Shown: positions 54,779-63,731 of the stretch, one piece after another
Layout of the letters: every line of letters begins with the position of its first letter
Numbering within the stretch: the stretch's first letter is position 1
DNA from: JAJPKK01 sp963802745
Lineage (GTDB): Bacteria; Pseudomonadota; Alphaproteobacteria; Rhizobiales; Xanthobacteraceae
Direction of reading: 5' to 3'
Assembly (NCBI GenBank): GCA_963802745.1
Contig: CAWDKL010000066.1
Coordinates: 9,707-73,706, forward strand
DNA: 64,000 nucleotides
The notes under the pieces: generated by a model
What the model was told of the DNA's origin: nothing
The model's database searches: none
Seen by the model: only the letters and a program-made list of their open reading frames with translations
Position numbers and translations under genes: made by a program

Positions 54779-56012
54779 TCAATGCGTTCGCATCGGCAGG
54801 CTCTGCAAGCGCAACTCGCCCACCGCGCCGCCATAGACCGGGCGTGAAATCCGGGTCGCTGATGTGCGCGTGCGGAAACCGCGCCAATAGCCGGGTGATC
54901 GCGATGGTGATGGTGGTGCGCCCGAGAATGTTGCCGACACAATGGTGCGGGCCGGCACCGAACGACAGGATGCGCTTCGGCTTGCGGTGGATGTCGAAGC
55001 GCAGCGGATCGGGAAATACCTCCGGATCGTAGTTCGGCGCCAGCGGCGACGGCCGGACCACCATGCCCTTGAGGATGCGCGTGCCGCCGACCTCGGTGTC
55101 GCGCGTGGCGATGCGCGGGAAGGTGAAATAGCCGTTGCTGCCGAGCCGCAGGCATTCCTCGATCGCCTCCGGGATGAGCGAGGGATTTTCGATCAGCTGC
55201 CGGCGCTGGTCGTCGTGGGTGTAGAGCAAATACAGCGCGCCGCCGGCGGCGCGGCTGGTCGCCGACAGCGAGCCGCCGCAGATGCCGAAAATCTGGTCGA
55301 AGAGTTCGCGGTCGGTGAGCTTGTCGCCGGCATCGCGCGCATTGACGAGATCGCTGATGAAGTCGGGGTGCGGGCGCACGCGCCGCTCCGCGATGATCAC
55401 CTTGATCTCGTCCATGGTGCGGTCGAAGGCGCGGCGCAGGTCCGCCGGCCACGGCTCGCCGGGCTTGACGTAGGTGGTGCCCGGAAGCAGGTCGTGGAAC
55501 GCGACGAAGATCGCCTTGCGCCGCGCGTCCATGGCGACGATCGCCTCCAGCAGCGCGTCAACCACGAGATTGGCGCCAAAATCCGCCATGCCGTCGAAGG
55601 CTGGCCCGTTGGCCTCGATCCGGTCCAGCATGCGCTCGACGACCTGCGCGATGCTGTCCTGGAGCTGCTCGACGCGCCGCGACGAGAACGCCGGCATCAG
55701 CAGGCGGCGGACGCGGGCATGCTGCGCGCCGTCCATCTGCGTCACGAACTGCGCGTCCATGATCTTGTTGAACGCCTCCCAGCCCGGCCCGCGCGGCATT
55801 TCCGACGCAAAGGTCTCGGTATCGGAGAACACCTTGTGCACATCGGCGTGGCGGCCGACGATCACCTGCGGCGGCCCGTGGCCCAGCACATAGAACGGCG
55901 GCCGCCGCGCCCATTCGGCCATGTGCCGGTGCGCGTTGGCTTTGAAGTCGGCGCTGCCGAGATCGACGTCAACGACGTTGCTTCGGTCGAGATCATCTGC
56001 CAGTGACGACAT
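54779..56012 (-). CDS. Cytochrome P450, frameshifted near C-terminus
   Basis: From MSSLADDLDRSNVVDV. The P450 ExxR is ECLRLGS, and the haem loop is FGAGPHHCVGNILGR with the ligand Cys. The I-helix reads FGICGGSLSATSRAAG, so the usual acid-Thr pair is Ala-Thr. Near 54,845 one extra C (ACGCCCGG for ACGCCGG) shifts the frame; restored, the protein ends VYGGAVGELRLQSLPMRTH at 54779 (about 410 residues), a normal bacterial P450 ending. Soluble monooxygenase; substrate unknown; no redox partner adjacent. Confidence 0.88.
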
Positions 56013-56122
56013 GACTGCTCCAAAACCGCACGCCTTTGACGTTTGGCGACCGCGCGGGACACGGTCCATACACGCCGCATTGACGCCCGAGCAAGCGGGT
56101 AATACATCCATAAAACGTCGCG

Positions 56123-56332
56123 TTGGTGCGGACCCCTGAGGACGCGCTTTTCATCGCCGGTAAAATTTTTCAGCGGTATCTTGCGGCGGGCGGAGTGCGC
56201 GCCGGGGTACTCCCGGATTTTTTCATCGGTGCCCACGCTCAGTTCGAAGCATGGCCGATCATCACCCGCGATCTGCGCCGCTACCGGACCTACTTTCCGG
56301 ATGTGGAGCTTATCGCGCCGGGGTGGTCGTAA
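56123..56332 (+). pseudogene. C-terminal PIN-domain toxin fragment
   Basis: VRTPEDALFIAGKIFQRYLA, then VLPDFFIGAHAQFEAWPIIT and RDLRRYRTYFPDVELIAP: the second half of a VapC-like PIN protein (DFFIGAHA carries the third Asp). The N-terminal half and antitoxin are missing, and no start signal is seen. Decayed module. Confidence 0.65.
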
Positions 56333-56352
56333 CCGGCCTGGGTGCAACGCCA

Positions 56353-56588
56353 TTCACTTAACCCGAGGATGCGCCCGCTCCCTCTCCCCATCGTTCTTCG
56401 CGATGGGGAGAGGGTTGGGGTGAGGGGCAGGTGCCAGCACAGGCGGCGCGGCCGATCGTCTCTCGTAGCTGCGCCCATTGCCTGCCCGGAAGCCCTCACG
56501 TGCTCCCGCCCCTCACCCTAACCCTCTCCCCGCGGCGTGAAGAACGCCGCGGGGAGAGGGGACGCGCCCATCACCGAGTTAAGTGAAC
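56353..56588. repeat. MITE-like intergenic repeat, copy 2
   Basis: TTCACTTAACC... at one end and GAGTTAAGTGAA at the other, enclosing the same two hairpins as 24,961-25,202 (CTCTCCCCATCG.../CGATGGGGAGAG and CTCTCCCCGCGGCG.../CGCCGCGGGGAGAG). No gene. Confidence 0.8.
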
Positions 56589-56777
56589 GGTATTCCCCTG
56601 GTCGCTTCAACCTCCGTGAATGAGGTCAATCTCTTGACTCCTGGACTGAATGCGCTCGCGAGCGCACGATGGCCAGGATAAGCCCGACCTTGATTCCGAC
56701 TGTTCCGACCGGACCGAAACATGGTCTAACGCATCGCGTCAAAGCGGCACGCAGGTCTGGCGCCTCAAGAGAGCGAT

Positions 56778-58404
56778 ATGACGATTCCCGTTATACCGGC
56801 AGATACCGAGAGCGACGCGTTCCGGGCCAACGCGGAGCAGATGCGCGTGCTGGTGGAGGAGTTGAATCGCCGCCGCGCTGAAGCCGCGCTGGGCGGCCCC
56901 GCGGTGGTGCGCGAGCGCCACGCCTCGCGCGGGAAATTGTTGCCGCGCGAGCGCGTGTTGCGGCTGATCGATCCGGGTTCGCCGTTTTTGGAACTGTCGC
57001 CGCTCGCGGCGAACGGCATGTATGACGGCACCATCCACGGCGCCGGGCTCATCACCGGCATCGGCCGCGTCGAGGGCCGCGAATGTATGATCGTAGCGAA
57101 CGACGCCACCGTCAAGGGCGGCACCTATTTTCCGATGACGGTGAAAAAGCACCTGCGGGCACAGGAAATCGCCGCCGAGAATCACCTGCCGTGCATTTAT
57201 CTGGTCGATTCCGGCGGCGCCAACCTGCCGCACCAGACCGAGGTGTTTCCCGACCGCGAGCATTTCGGCCGCATCTTCTTCAACCAGGCGAACCTCTCCG
57301 CGGCCGGCATCGCGCAGATCGCAGCCGTCATGGGCTCCTGCACCGCCGGCGGGGCCTATGTACCGGCGATGTCGGACGAAACCGTCATCGTGCGCAACCA
57401 GGGGACCATCTTTCTCGGCGGACCGCCGCTGGTAAAGGCCGCGACCGGCGAGGTGGTCAGCGCGGAGGAACTGGGCGGCGCCGACGTGCATGCGCGCCGC
57501 TCCGGGGTTGCCGACCACCTAGCGGCGGACGACGGCCATGCGCTGGCGCTTCTGCGCCGCATCGTCGCCAATCTCAACATCCGCAAGCGCGTCGCCCTCA
57601 CGCTGGCTGAGCCAAGCGACCCGGCCTGCGATCCGGCCGAACTGGACGGCCTGGTGCCGGCCGATCCGAGGCAGCCGCTCGATATCCGCGCGATCATTGC
57701 CCGCATCGTCGACGCGTCGGCTTTCGATGAGTTCAAGACGCTCTACGGCACCACGCTGGTGACGGGCTTTGCGCGTCTCGGCGGCATTCCGGTCGGGATC
57801 GTCGCCAATAATGGCATTCTGTTTGCCGAATCCGCGCGCAAGGGCGCCCAATTCATCGCACTTATGCTGCCAGCGCGGCATCCCGTTATTGTTCTTGCAA
57901 AATATTACCGGATTCATGGTCGGGAGCCGCTATGAGGCGGGCGGCATCGCCAAGGCCGGCGCCAAGATGGTGACGGCCGTCGCCCTCGCGCGGGTTCCGA
58001 AGGTCACCGTGATCGTGGGCGGCTCGTATGGGGCCGGCAACTACTCCATGTGCGGCCGTGCCTATGCCCCGCGCTTCCTGTTCATGTGGCCGAATGCCCG
58101 CATCTCGGTCATGGGCGGCGAGCAGGCGGCGAGCGTGCTGGCCACCGTCAAGCGCGACAACATTGAGGCCGCCGGCGGCACCTGGCCCGCCGACGCGGAG
58201 GAGCAATTCAAGCAGCCGATCCGCGCGCAGTATGAAGCGCAGGGCAACCCCTATTACGCGACAGCACGGCTATGGGACGACGGCATTATCGCCCCGGCCG
58301 AAACCCGAAGGGTTTTGATGCTGGCATTTTCGGCGGCGCTGAATGAGGGATCCGCCGGGAATAAAAGCTTCGATCAATTCTCATCGCCGGTGATGAGCTG
58401 GTGA
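56778..58404 (+). CDS. mccB: Acyl-CoA carboxylase carboxyltransferase subunit (MccB type), frameshifted, altered tail
   Basis: Transfers carboxyl from biotin to an acyl-CoA (methylcrotonoyl-CoA in leucine breakdown). Blocks: TVKGGTYFPMTVKKHLRAQE, YLVDSGGANLPHQTEVFPDR, MGSCTAGGAYVPAMSDETVI, FLGGPPLVKAATGEVV. A frame switch at about 57,871 (one extra A) is followed by QRGIPLLFLQNITGFMVGSR and GGSYGAGNYSMCGRAYAPRF. After SAALNE the last about 18 residues are unlike the family and overlap the convergent pentapeptide gene by 24 bases, so the normal end (near IFRM) is lost. No biotin subunit is adjacent. Symbol is tentative. Confidence 0.82.
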
Positions 58405-58842
58405 GGTTGGATTTCGCCGAAGCGCTCTGGTGTCGATGACCGGGGCGGCCTTACCAAAGTACGCACCTCGTAGGTCTGTGCCCTCCAGACGCGCGCCGGT
58501 AAGTACGGCTTCCACCAAGCTGGCACGTCGCAAGCTTGCATTCGTGAGGTCGGCATTTTCGAGGTTGGCGTAGTCGAGGTTCGCCTTGACGAAGCATGCC
58601 CCGGTCAGGTCGCAACCTGAAAAGTTAGCCGATGCCAGATTGCAGCCCGCGAAGTCAAAGTCGCGAAGCGTCATGCCGGAGAAATTCGCACCAGGAATTT
58701 CAGCGCCTGTCAGTGTCCGCCCGGCAAGATCAATGCCGCGAAAATCCAGGTCCTCCGCGAAGAGTTGCCGCCCGACGCGTCCGAGCGAGACTGACCAAGC
58801 CGTGTGCTCATCGATCTGCGCATTTAGCTCCGCGTCGATCAT
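58381..58842 (-). CDS. Pentapeptide-repeat protein, candidate immunity protein
   Basis: 153 residues from ATG 58842, which overlaps the stop of the purN-toxin gene (ATGA). After a short N-terminal part (MIDAELNAQIDEHTAWSVSL) it has about 18 pentapeptide units of the A(N/D)(L/F)xx type: FRGIDLAGRTLTGAEIPGAN, LASANFSGCDLTGACFVKAN, LDYANLENADLTNASLRRAS. These form a right-handed beta-helix. Tight coupling to a toxin-like gene suggests an immunity role, as reported for pentapeptide proteins beside polymorphic toxins; this is inference. Confidence 0.8.
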   Translation of the reverse strand: MIDAELNAQIDEHTAWSVSLGRVGRQLFAEDLDFRGIDLAGRTLTGAEIPGANFSGMTLRDFDFAGCNLASANFSGCDLTGACFVKANLDYANLENADLTNASLRRASLVEAVLTGARLEGTDLRGAYFGKAAPVIDTRALRRNPTSPAHHRR

Positions 58843-59996
58843 GGCCACCATTTCACCCGATCCCCCCAATTGAAATTGGCACCCTCGCGACGCAGTTCTG
58901 CAACATCCGCCGGCGTCATATTCGTTGTGTCGAGCATCACATTCTCGCCTTTTTCGAGGCTGGCGTTGACCGTGTCCGCAGCTCTCGCGGGAGAGAATCC
59001 GCCCTTTTTGACAGGAATAGGCCGTCCCGAGACACCCCTTCCACTTCGTATCGTGCGATCAGGAAAATTCGAACGTAACCCCTTTACATCCCATGCTTGG
59101 CCGGTGCTGTCAATGAATTCGGCGTTGCCTGACGGGTCCCTTATAATGGGGCCGGGTACGTCGCCGCGGGCCTCGAGACCAAGGCCAACCGTGCGCTCCT
59201 GAATCGTGTTAGGAGTAATCCTATTGCCAATGGCGGGGTCGGTCGCGAGCGCGTTGATCTGCTCGTCGGTCCGATCAAACTGTATTGGCTGGGCCGCCGG
59301 TTGCTCTAGGCCGTTCGCTGCAACCTCAGCGGAATCGGTCTGGTCAAGATCGGGGACGATCAGCTGGGCGGCCGGCGCCACCGTCGCGGCGTTCCACACA
59401 CGGCCCTCCGCCAGCGTCGCCCGTCCGCCCGCCACCAGGGCGAGCGCCAGCGGATAGACGCGCAACTCGGCGGCGAGCACGCGTGCCGCCAGCGTGTCGG
59501 GCGTATCGCCGTCGCACACCGGGACGGCGGCCTGAGCGATGATCGGCCCGGAATCGACCTCCGGAACCACGAAGTGCACGGTCGCGCCGTGGATTTTCAC
59601 GCCGGCCTCTAGGGCCCGCGCGTGGGTGTGCAACCCCTTGAAGGACGGCAGCAGCGCCGGGTGAATGTTGATCATTCGCCCGCTCCAGCGCTCCACGAAC
59701 GCATCCGTAAGCAGCCGCATGAAGCCGGCCAGGCACACCAGTTCGACGGCGTGCGCGTCGAGCCGCGCCTGCACGTCTGCTTCGAACGCCGTGCGATCCT
59801 TGCCGAAGGCCTGATGATCGACGATCGCCGTCGCGATCCCGGCGGCACGGGCGTGCGCAAGGCCGCCTGCGTCGGGACGGTTCGACAGCACCAGCACGAT
59901 CTCGGCCGGATAGTTTTGGTCCTTTGCCGCGGCGATCAGCGCCGCCATGTTGGTGCCGCGGCCCGAAATGAGGATTGCGACGCGCCGTTTCGCCAC
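58839..59996 (-). CDS. purN: PurN (GAR transformylase) fused to C-terminal polymorphic-toxin-like domain
   Basis: 385 residues from GTG 59996 (GGGGAAG upstream), 13 bases after purM. Residues 1 to about 205 are phosphoribosylglycinamide formyltransferase: ILISGRGTNMAALI, MINIHPALLPSFKG (112-121, active-site His), HGATVHFVVPEVDSG with the catalytic Asp. Normal PurN ends near 210. Here the frame continues through a linker (PAAQPIQFDRTDEQINAL) into a 130-residue domain: DPAIGNRITPNTIQERTVGL, FIDSTGQAWDVKG (D-x-K at 303-305), LEKGENVMLDTTNMTPADVA and VKWWP. This pattern matches C-terminal toxin domains of CdiA-like proteins. Next gene overlaps by ATGA. Confidence 0.8.
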   Translation of the reverse strand: MAKRRVAILISGRGTNMAALIAAAKDQNYPAEIVLVLSNRPDAGGLAHARAAGIATAIVDHQAFGKDRTAFEADVQARLDAHAVELVCLAGFMRLLTDAFVERWSGRMINIHPALLPSFKGLHTHARALEAGVKIHGATVHFVVPEVDSGPIIAQAAVPVCDGDTPDTLAARVLAAELRVYPLALALVAGGRATLAEGRVWNAATVAPAAQLIVPDLDQTDSAEVAANGLEQPAAQPIQFDRTDEQINALATDPAIGNRITPNTIQERTVGLGLEARGDVPGPIIRDPSGNAEFIDSTGQAWDVKGLRSNFPDRTIRSGRGVSGRPIPVKKGGFSPARAADTVNASLEKGENVMLDTTNMTPADVAELRREGANFNWGDRVKWWP

Positions 59997-60009
59997 CGGG
60001 CTTCCCCGT

Positions 60010-61077
60010 TCACAGCGCCAGAGCAAGTCGGCCGTGGTAGGTTACCCCGGCCGGGTCGTCCATCACCTCCCCGAGCCGCACGACGCGCTCGCCCATCCGT
60101 GCGAACAGCGCCGTGACCGTGTTGACCGCGGTCGGGGCGACGATGACCACCATGCCGATCCCGCAATTGAAGGTGCGCAGCATCTCGCCCTGCGCGATAT
60201 CGCCGGCCTGGGCGAGCCAGCGAAACACCGGCGGCACCGCGATGGACGCAAGATCGATCCGCACGCCAAGCCCCTTTGGCAATGCGCGCGGAATATTGTC
60301 CGGAAAGCCGCCGCCGGTGATATGGGCGAGCGCCTTGACGCCGCCGCCGTCGCGGATGGCGGCGAGACACGACGCGACGTAGATGCGGGTCGGCGTCAGC
60401 ATCGCCTCGCCGAGCGAGCGGGCGGGATCGAACGGCGCCGGATCGTTCCAGGCGAGGCCGGCGCGCTCCACCACCTTGCGCACCAGCGAATAGCCGTTGG
60501 AATGCACGCCCGACGCGGCAAGCCCCAGCACGGCGTCGCCGGGCTCGACATCGCCGCGCGGCAACAAGGTGCCGCGCTCGGCCGCACCGACCGCGAAGCC
60601 CGCGAGATCATAGTCGCCGTCCCGGTAAAGCCCCGGCATTTCCGCGGTCTCGCCGCCGATGAGGGCGCAGCCGGCCTCGCGGCATCCGGCCGCGACGCCG
60701 GCCACCACGGCGGCGCCGACTTTTGGCTCAAGCTTGCCGCAGGCGAAATAGTCGAGGAAGAATAGCGGCTCGGCGCCCTGCACCACGAGATCGTTGACCG
60801 ACATGGCGACCAGATCGATACCGATGCTGTCATGCCGCCCGGTTTCGACCGCGATCTTGACCTTGGTGCCGACGCCGTCGGTGGAGGCGACCAGCACCGG
60901 GTCGGTAAATCCGGCCCGCTTCAGGTCGAACAGCCCGCCGAAGCCCCCGATCTCGGCATCGGCCCCGGCGCGGGCAGTCGCGCGCACCAACGGCTTGATG
61001 AGATCGACCATGCGGTTGCCGGCGTCGATATCGACACCCGCCTGCGCATAAGTGAGCCCGTCGCGTCCGCTGTTCAT
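60010..61077 (-). CDS. purM: Phosphoribosylformylglycinamidine cyclo-ligase
   Basis: 355 residues from MNSGRDGLTYAQAGVDIDAG. AIR synthetase, fifth step of purine synthesis. ASTDGVGTKVKIAVETGRHD, MSVNDLVVQGAEPLFFLDYF, CALIGGETAEMPGLYRDGDY and LAHITGGGFPDNIPRALP are diagnostic. It precedes purN on the same strand, the usual purMN order. Frame intact. Confidence 0.96.
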   Translation of the reverse strand: MNSGRDGLTYAQAGVDIDAGNRMVDLIKPLVRATARAGADAEIGGFGGLFDLKRAGFTDPVLVASTDGVGTKVKIAVETGRHDSIGIDLVAMSVNDLVVQGAEPLFFLDYFACGKLEPKVGAAVVAGVAAGCREAGCALIGGETAEMPGLYRDGDYDLAGFAVGAAERGTLLPRGDVEPGDAVLGLAASGVHSNGYSLVRKVVERAGLAWNDPAPFDPARSLGEAMLTPTRIYVASCLAAIRDGGGVKALAHITGGGFPDNIPRALPKGLGVRIDLASIAVPPVFRWLAQAGDIAQGEMLRTFNCGIGMVVIVAPTAVNTVTALFARMGERVVRLGEVMDDPAGVTYHGRLALAL

Positions 61078-61189
61078 GATCGGTGCCTTTCGGCAGGCGT
61101 GGTAAGGGCGAATCGGGCGGCACGCAATGGGGTGCGCGGGGCGGGTTAGGTCAGGCAGGAGACGCGGTGCCTTCGGGTTATTTCTCCCG

Positions 61190-61463
61190 CCCCGGAGCTC
61201 AAAGCTGTCGAGGCGCTCAAAGCCGACGGCGACGGCAGGGCAGTCGCTGCGAAGATGAAGGAAATGCCGACTGACGATCCGCTTTTCGGCAAAGGATTTG
61301 TGCGCGCCGACGGCCGCAAGATGCACGACGCTTACCTTTTCGAGGTCAAAAAGCCGGAGGAATCGAATATTTCGGCGACCTTTACAAGTTGCGCGCCACC
61401 ATCCCGGCAGCGGAGGCATTTCGCCCGCTAAAGGAAGGTGGCGGTCCGCTGGTCGGTGGATGA
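61190..61463 (+). pseudogene. C-terminal remnant of a branched-chain amino-acid-type binding protein
   Basis: ELKAVEALKADGDGRAVAAK, then MPTDDPLFGKGFVRADGRKM and HDAYLFEVKKPEES, a LivK/UrtA-like C-terminus. The frame is then off by one base (TCGAATATTTC for TCGAAATATTTC) and continues as KYFGDLYKLRATIPAAEAFR to TGA at 61461. No N-terminal part exists. It is divergent from purM. Confidence 0.65.
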
Positions 61464-61703
61464 TGTCGCTTCGCTGTGGGCGGTGCCCGCGCTCTAGCCT
61501 GGCTGGTCGCAAACCGGCGCATACAAAAAGGCGTTGTATCGAGACGAGAGAGTGGAGAAAGGACGATTATCAACGACGAACGCATCTTTGGTTGCGGTCA
61601 CCGGAGAACCGCGCTCGTCCACCATGGTATCGACAGGCTTCATTCTCAGCCGGTGCGGCAATGGTTCGCTTTCACGGTCGGCCCACGAGACATTCAGGGA
61701 TGC
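61464..61703. other. Intergenic region, nothing recognised
   Basis: About 240 bases between the binding-protein remnant and the end of the Spy-like gene. Only short overlapping frames. Confidence 0.5.
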
Positions 61704-63428
61704 TCAGAAGGGGAGCAATTGTCGGATGAGGTTTTCGACGCCCCCTTCAATGCTGCCGATCCTGTGGCCGCGGTAATGCAGGTAATGGGCTTGCCGGGCC
61801 CTGGGCCGGTCGGACTCGCTCGTCCGCTCCGGCGCGCCGGCCGGTCCCTGACCGATGGCTTCGAACCGTGCCTTCTGCTCGTCGTTCAATTCATCGTAAA
61901 AACCATCGAGTCCTGAACGGACCGTCTTGACGGCTTGCAGCATGCTGTCGAGCCGCTTGCGGACAGCGGCAAGCCGTGCTGGCGGTGTGAGCGGCTCGAC
62001 GCTCGGGCACGAGGCCTTAAGCATGTCCGCGGCCTTGGCGGCATCGCCCTCAAGGGTCTCGAGCGCCTCACGCTGCGACGGGGTGGGCCGGACCGTCCGG
62101 TCGATCTCGGCGATAGGAAATTTGGTCGCGTCGGGTTGCACGGCACCACAATTGGCGGCGATCGCGCCGGTGCTCCCGGCCGCCTCGCGGCCGCGGCGTT
62201 GATCGGTACCCAGCGCGGTCAGCTTCAACTTCTGCTCGTCGCTCAGCAGACTGAAGAATTGCTGCAGCGGCGCCTGTACGGTATCGACAGCCGCGATCAT
62301 CGCTTCGATGCGCTGCTGCATGTGCGCCAATCGGCCGGGCGCGGTCAGCGCGATATCGGCCGGGCAGGCGGCCCTGATGTCTTGGGCCGCCTTCGCCGAG
62401 GCATCGGCGAGGGCATCGAGTGCGGCCCGTTGCGCGTCGTTCAGCTGGATGATCTGCGCAATCTGATCGATCGGCAGGCCGGCGATATCTGCCTTATCTG
62501 GGCCGCACATTTGCGTCAGCGCGCCGGCGCTGCCACCTTCAGTTTCAGCAACAGCAGACGCTCGCTCGCCGCCGCTTGCGGCGCTGTACCGATTGGTGCC
62601 AGCGTATTGCGGCAGGTAGCCGGTCAAGTCGTCATAGCCATAGGGTGCAAACAGGCCAGCGTAGATATCGCCGTAGCCGTAACCCCAGAATGAATCGTCG
62701 TAGTCATCGCCCCACAACGCGTAGCCATAAATGTCGTTATAGGCAAACGGCCAGTACAGCGGGCCCACCCATCCGTATCCGCCGTTTCCATGCCGCCACC
62801 AGCCGCGTCCGCCTTCGCGGCCATTATGCCAACCCGCCGTCGCCGCGACCGCGGTAATGTGCGCGCGTGTAACGGGGTTACGCAATCCGCTCGCGTTGTG
62901 CAATGCGCCTTCGACCGAGCGGGAGTTCAATGTGGTGCGCACCGCGTTGGCATGGACGTTGGCGTGCCGGCTCGCACCGCGCTGCTCGTCTCGGTTTGCA
63001 ATACCGGTTGCCCGGTGCTCGACCGCCTCCCGTGGCGTTGTGTGCTCTTCGAAAGCGCGATGACCGGAGAAAGCCGGACGCGTGGCCAAATGCGATACGG
63101 AGGACCGCGCCCTTATGTGAGCCGCACCGCCCGAGCCGAAATGGAGCCCACCACCGCCAAAACGGATACCTCCGCCACCAAGGTGGATACCACCGCCACC
63201 AATATGCAAACCTCCACCGCCAAGGTGGATACCCCCACCGCCGAAATGAACACCTCCACCGCCGCCGCCGAAATGAACTCCGCCACCACCCCCGCCGAAA
63301 TGCGCCCCACCGCCTCCGCCACCACCGCCGTGTCCACCTCCGCCACCCCCGCCGTGGCCGCCTCCGCCACCACCGCCCCGCCCAGCCATCGCGTCGATCG
63401 GGCCGGCGAAGGCCATGACGGATGTCAA
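61704..63428 (-). CDS. Spy/LTXXQ-motif protein with Gly/His-rich N-terminal repeat
   Basis: Up to 574 residues; start uncertain. The frame upstream of 63428 reads FELATLLLTSVMAFAG, signal-like, but the nearest ATG (63,471) is in another frame. Residues about 18-108 are a Gly-rich array with units such as GGGGGVHFGGGG and GGGGIHLGGGG. After a Tyr/Trp/Gly-rich middle (GYGWVGPLYWPFAYNDIYGY) come two related domains with LSDEQKLKLTAL and LNDEQKARFEAIG, each with a cysteine and QRAALDAL/QREALETL motif, the Spy/CpxP-like LTXXQ type. Periplasmic chaperone or metal-response role likely; His/Gly array could bind metal. Confidence 0.78.
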   Translation of the reverse strand: MTSVMAFAGPIDAMAGRGGGGGGGHGGGGGGGHGGGGGGGGAHFGGGGGGVHFGGGGGGVHFGGGGIHLGGGGLHIGGGGIHLGGGGIRFGGGGLHFGSGGAAHIRARSSVSHLATRPAFSGHRAFEEHTTPREAVEHRATGIANRDEQRGASRHANVHANAVRTTLNSRSVEGALHNASGLRNPVTRAHITAVAATAGWHNGREGGRGWWRHGNGGYGWVGPLYWPFAYNDIYGYALWGDDYDDSFWGYGYGDIYAGLFAPYGYDDLTGYLPQYAGTNRYSAASGGERASAVAETEGGSAGALTQMCGPDKADIAGLPIDQIAQIIQLNDAQRAALDALADASAKAAQDIRAACPADIALTAPGRLAHMQQRIEAMIAAVDTVQAPLQQFFSLLSDEQKLKLTALGTDQRRGREAAGSTGAIAANCGAVQPDATKFPIAEIDRTVRPTPSQREALETLEGDAAKAADMLKASCPSVEPLTPPARLAAVRKRLDSMLQAVKTVRSGLDGFYDELNDEQKARFEAIGQGPAGAPERTSESDRPRARQAHYLHYRGHRIGSIEGGVENLIRQLLPF

Positions 63429-63536
63429 GAGGAGTGTAGCGAGTTCGAACTCCGCGATGTGCCATGGCGGTCTCCTCGTCGCGAAGGCCGCCTGGACCGG
63501 CGAACCGGCCGAGGCGACCCATCGTGCCGCTATGAA

Positions 63537-63731
63537 TTACTTCTGCTGCTGGCTTTTGGCATTGGCTTGGGTCGAAGTCTCGTGCGCCGACTTGGACTTT
63601 TCAGCGGCCTGTGCCGATTGCTGCTTTGCATTCGCAACATCGTTGCTGCCGTGCTGCTGTGCGGCGGTGCGATGCGCTGTTGCAGCCTGATCGTGTTGCT
63701 CGGCGGCCTTTTTGTGCATGTCTGTGGGCAT
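63537..63731 (-). CDS. Small Gln/Ala/Lys-rich hydrophilic protein
   Basis: 64 residues, MPTDMHKKAAEQHDQAATAH, then AQQHGSNDVANAKQQSAQAA and EKSKSAHETSTQANAKSQQQ. Entirely hydrophilic with helical heptad-like spacing. Similar short proteins recur in rhizobia, often stress-induced; function unknown. Located upstream of the Spy-like gene on the same strand. Confidence 0.65.
   Translation of the reverse strand: MPTDMHKKAAEQHDQAATAHRTAAQQHGSNDVANAKQQSAQAAEKSKSAHETSTQANAKSQQQK

Noticed and set aside
54942..56006. 354-codon plus-strand frame opposite the P450
   Set aside because: Antisense shadow; no signal or domain.
63113..63400. Regular short repeats considered as CRISPR
   Set aside because: Units are 12-24 bases in frame with a Gly/His-rich coding region, with no unique spacers.
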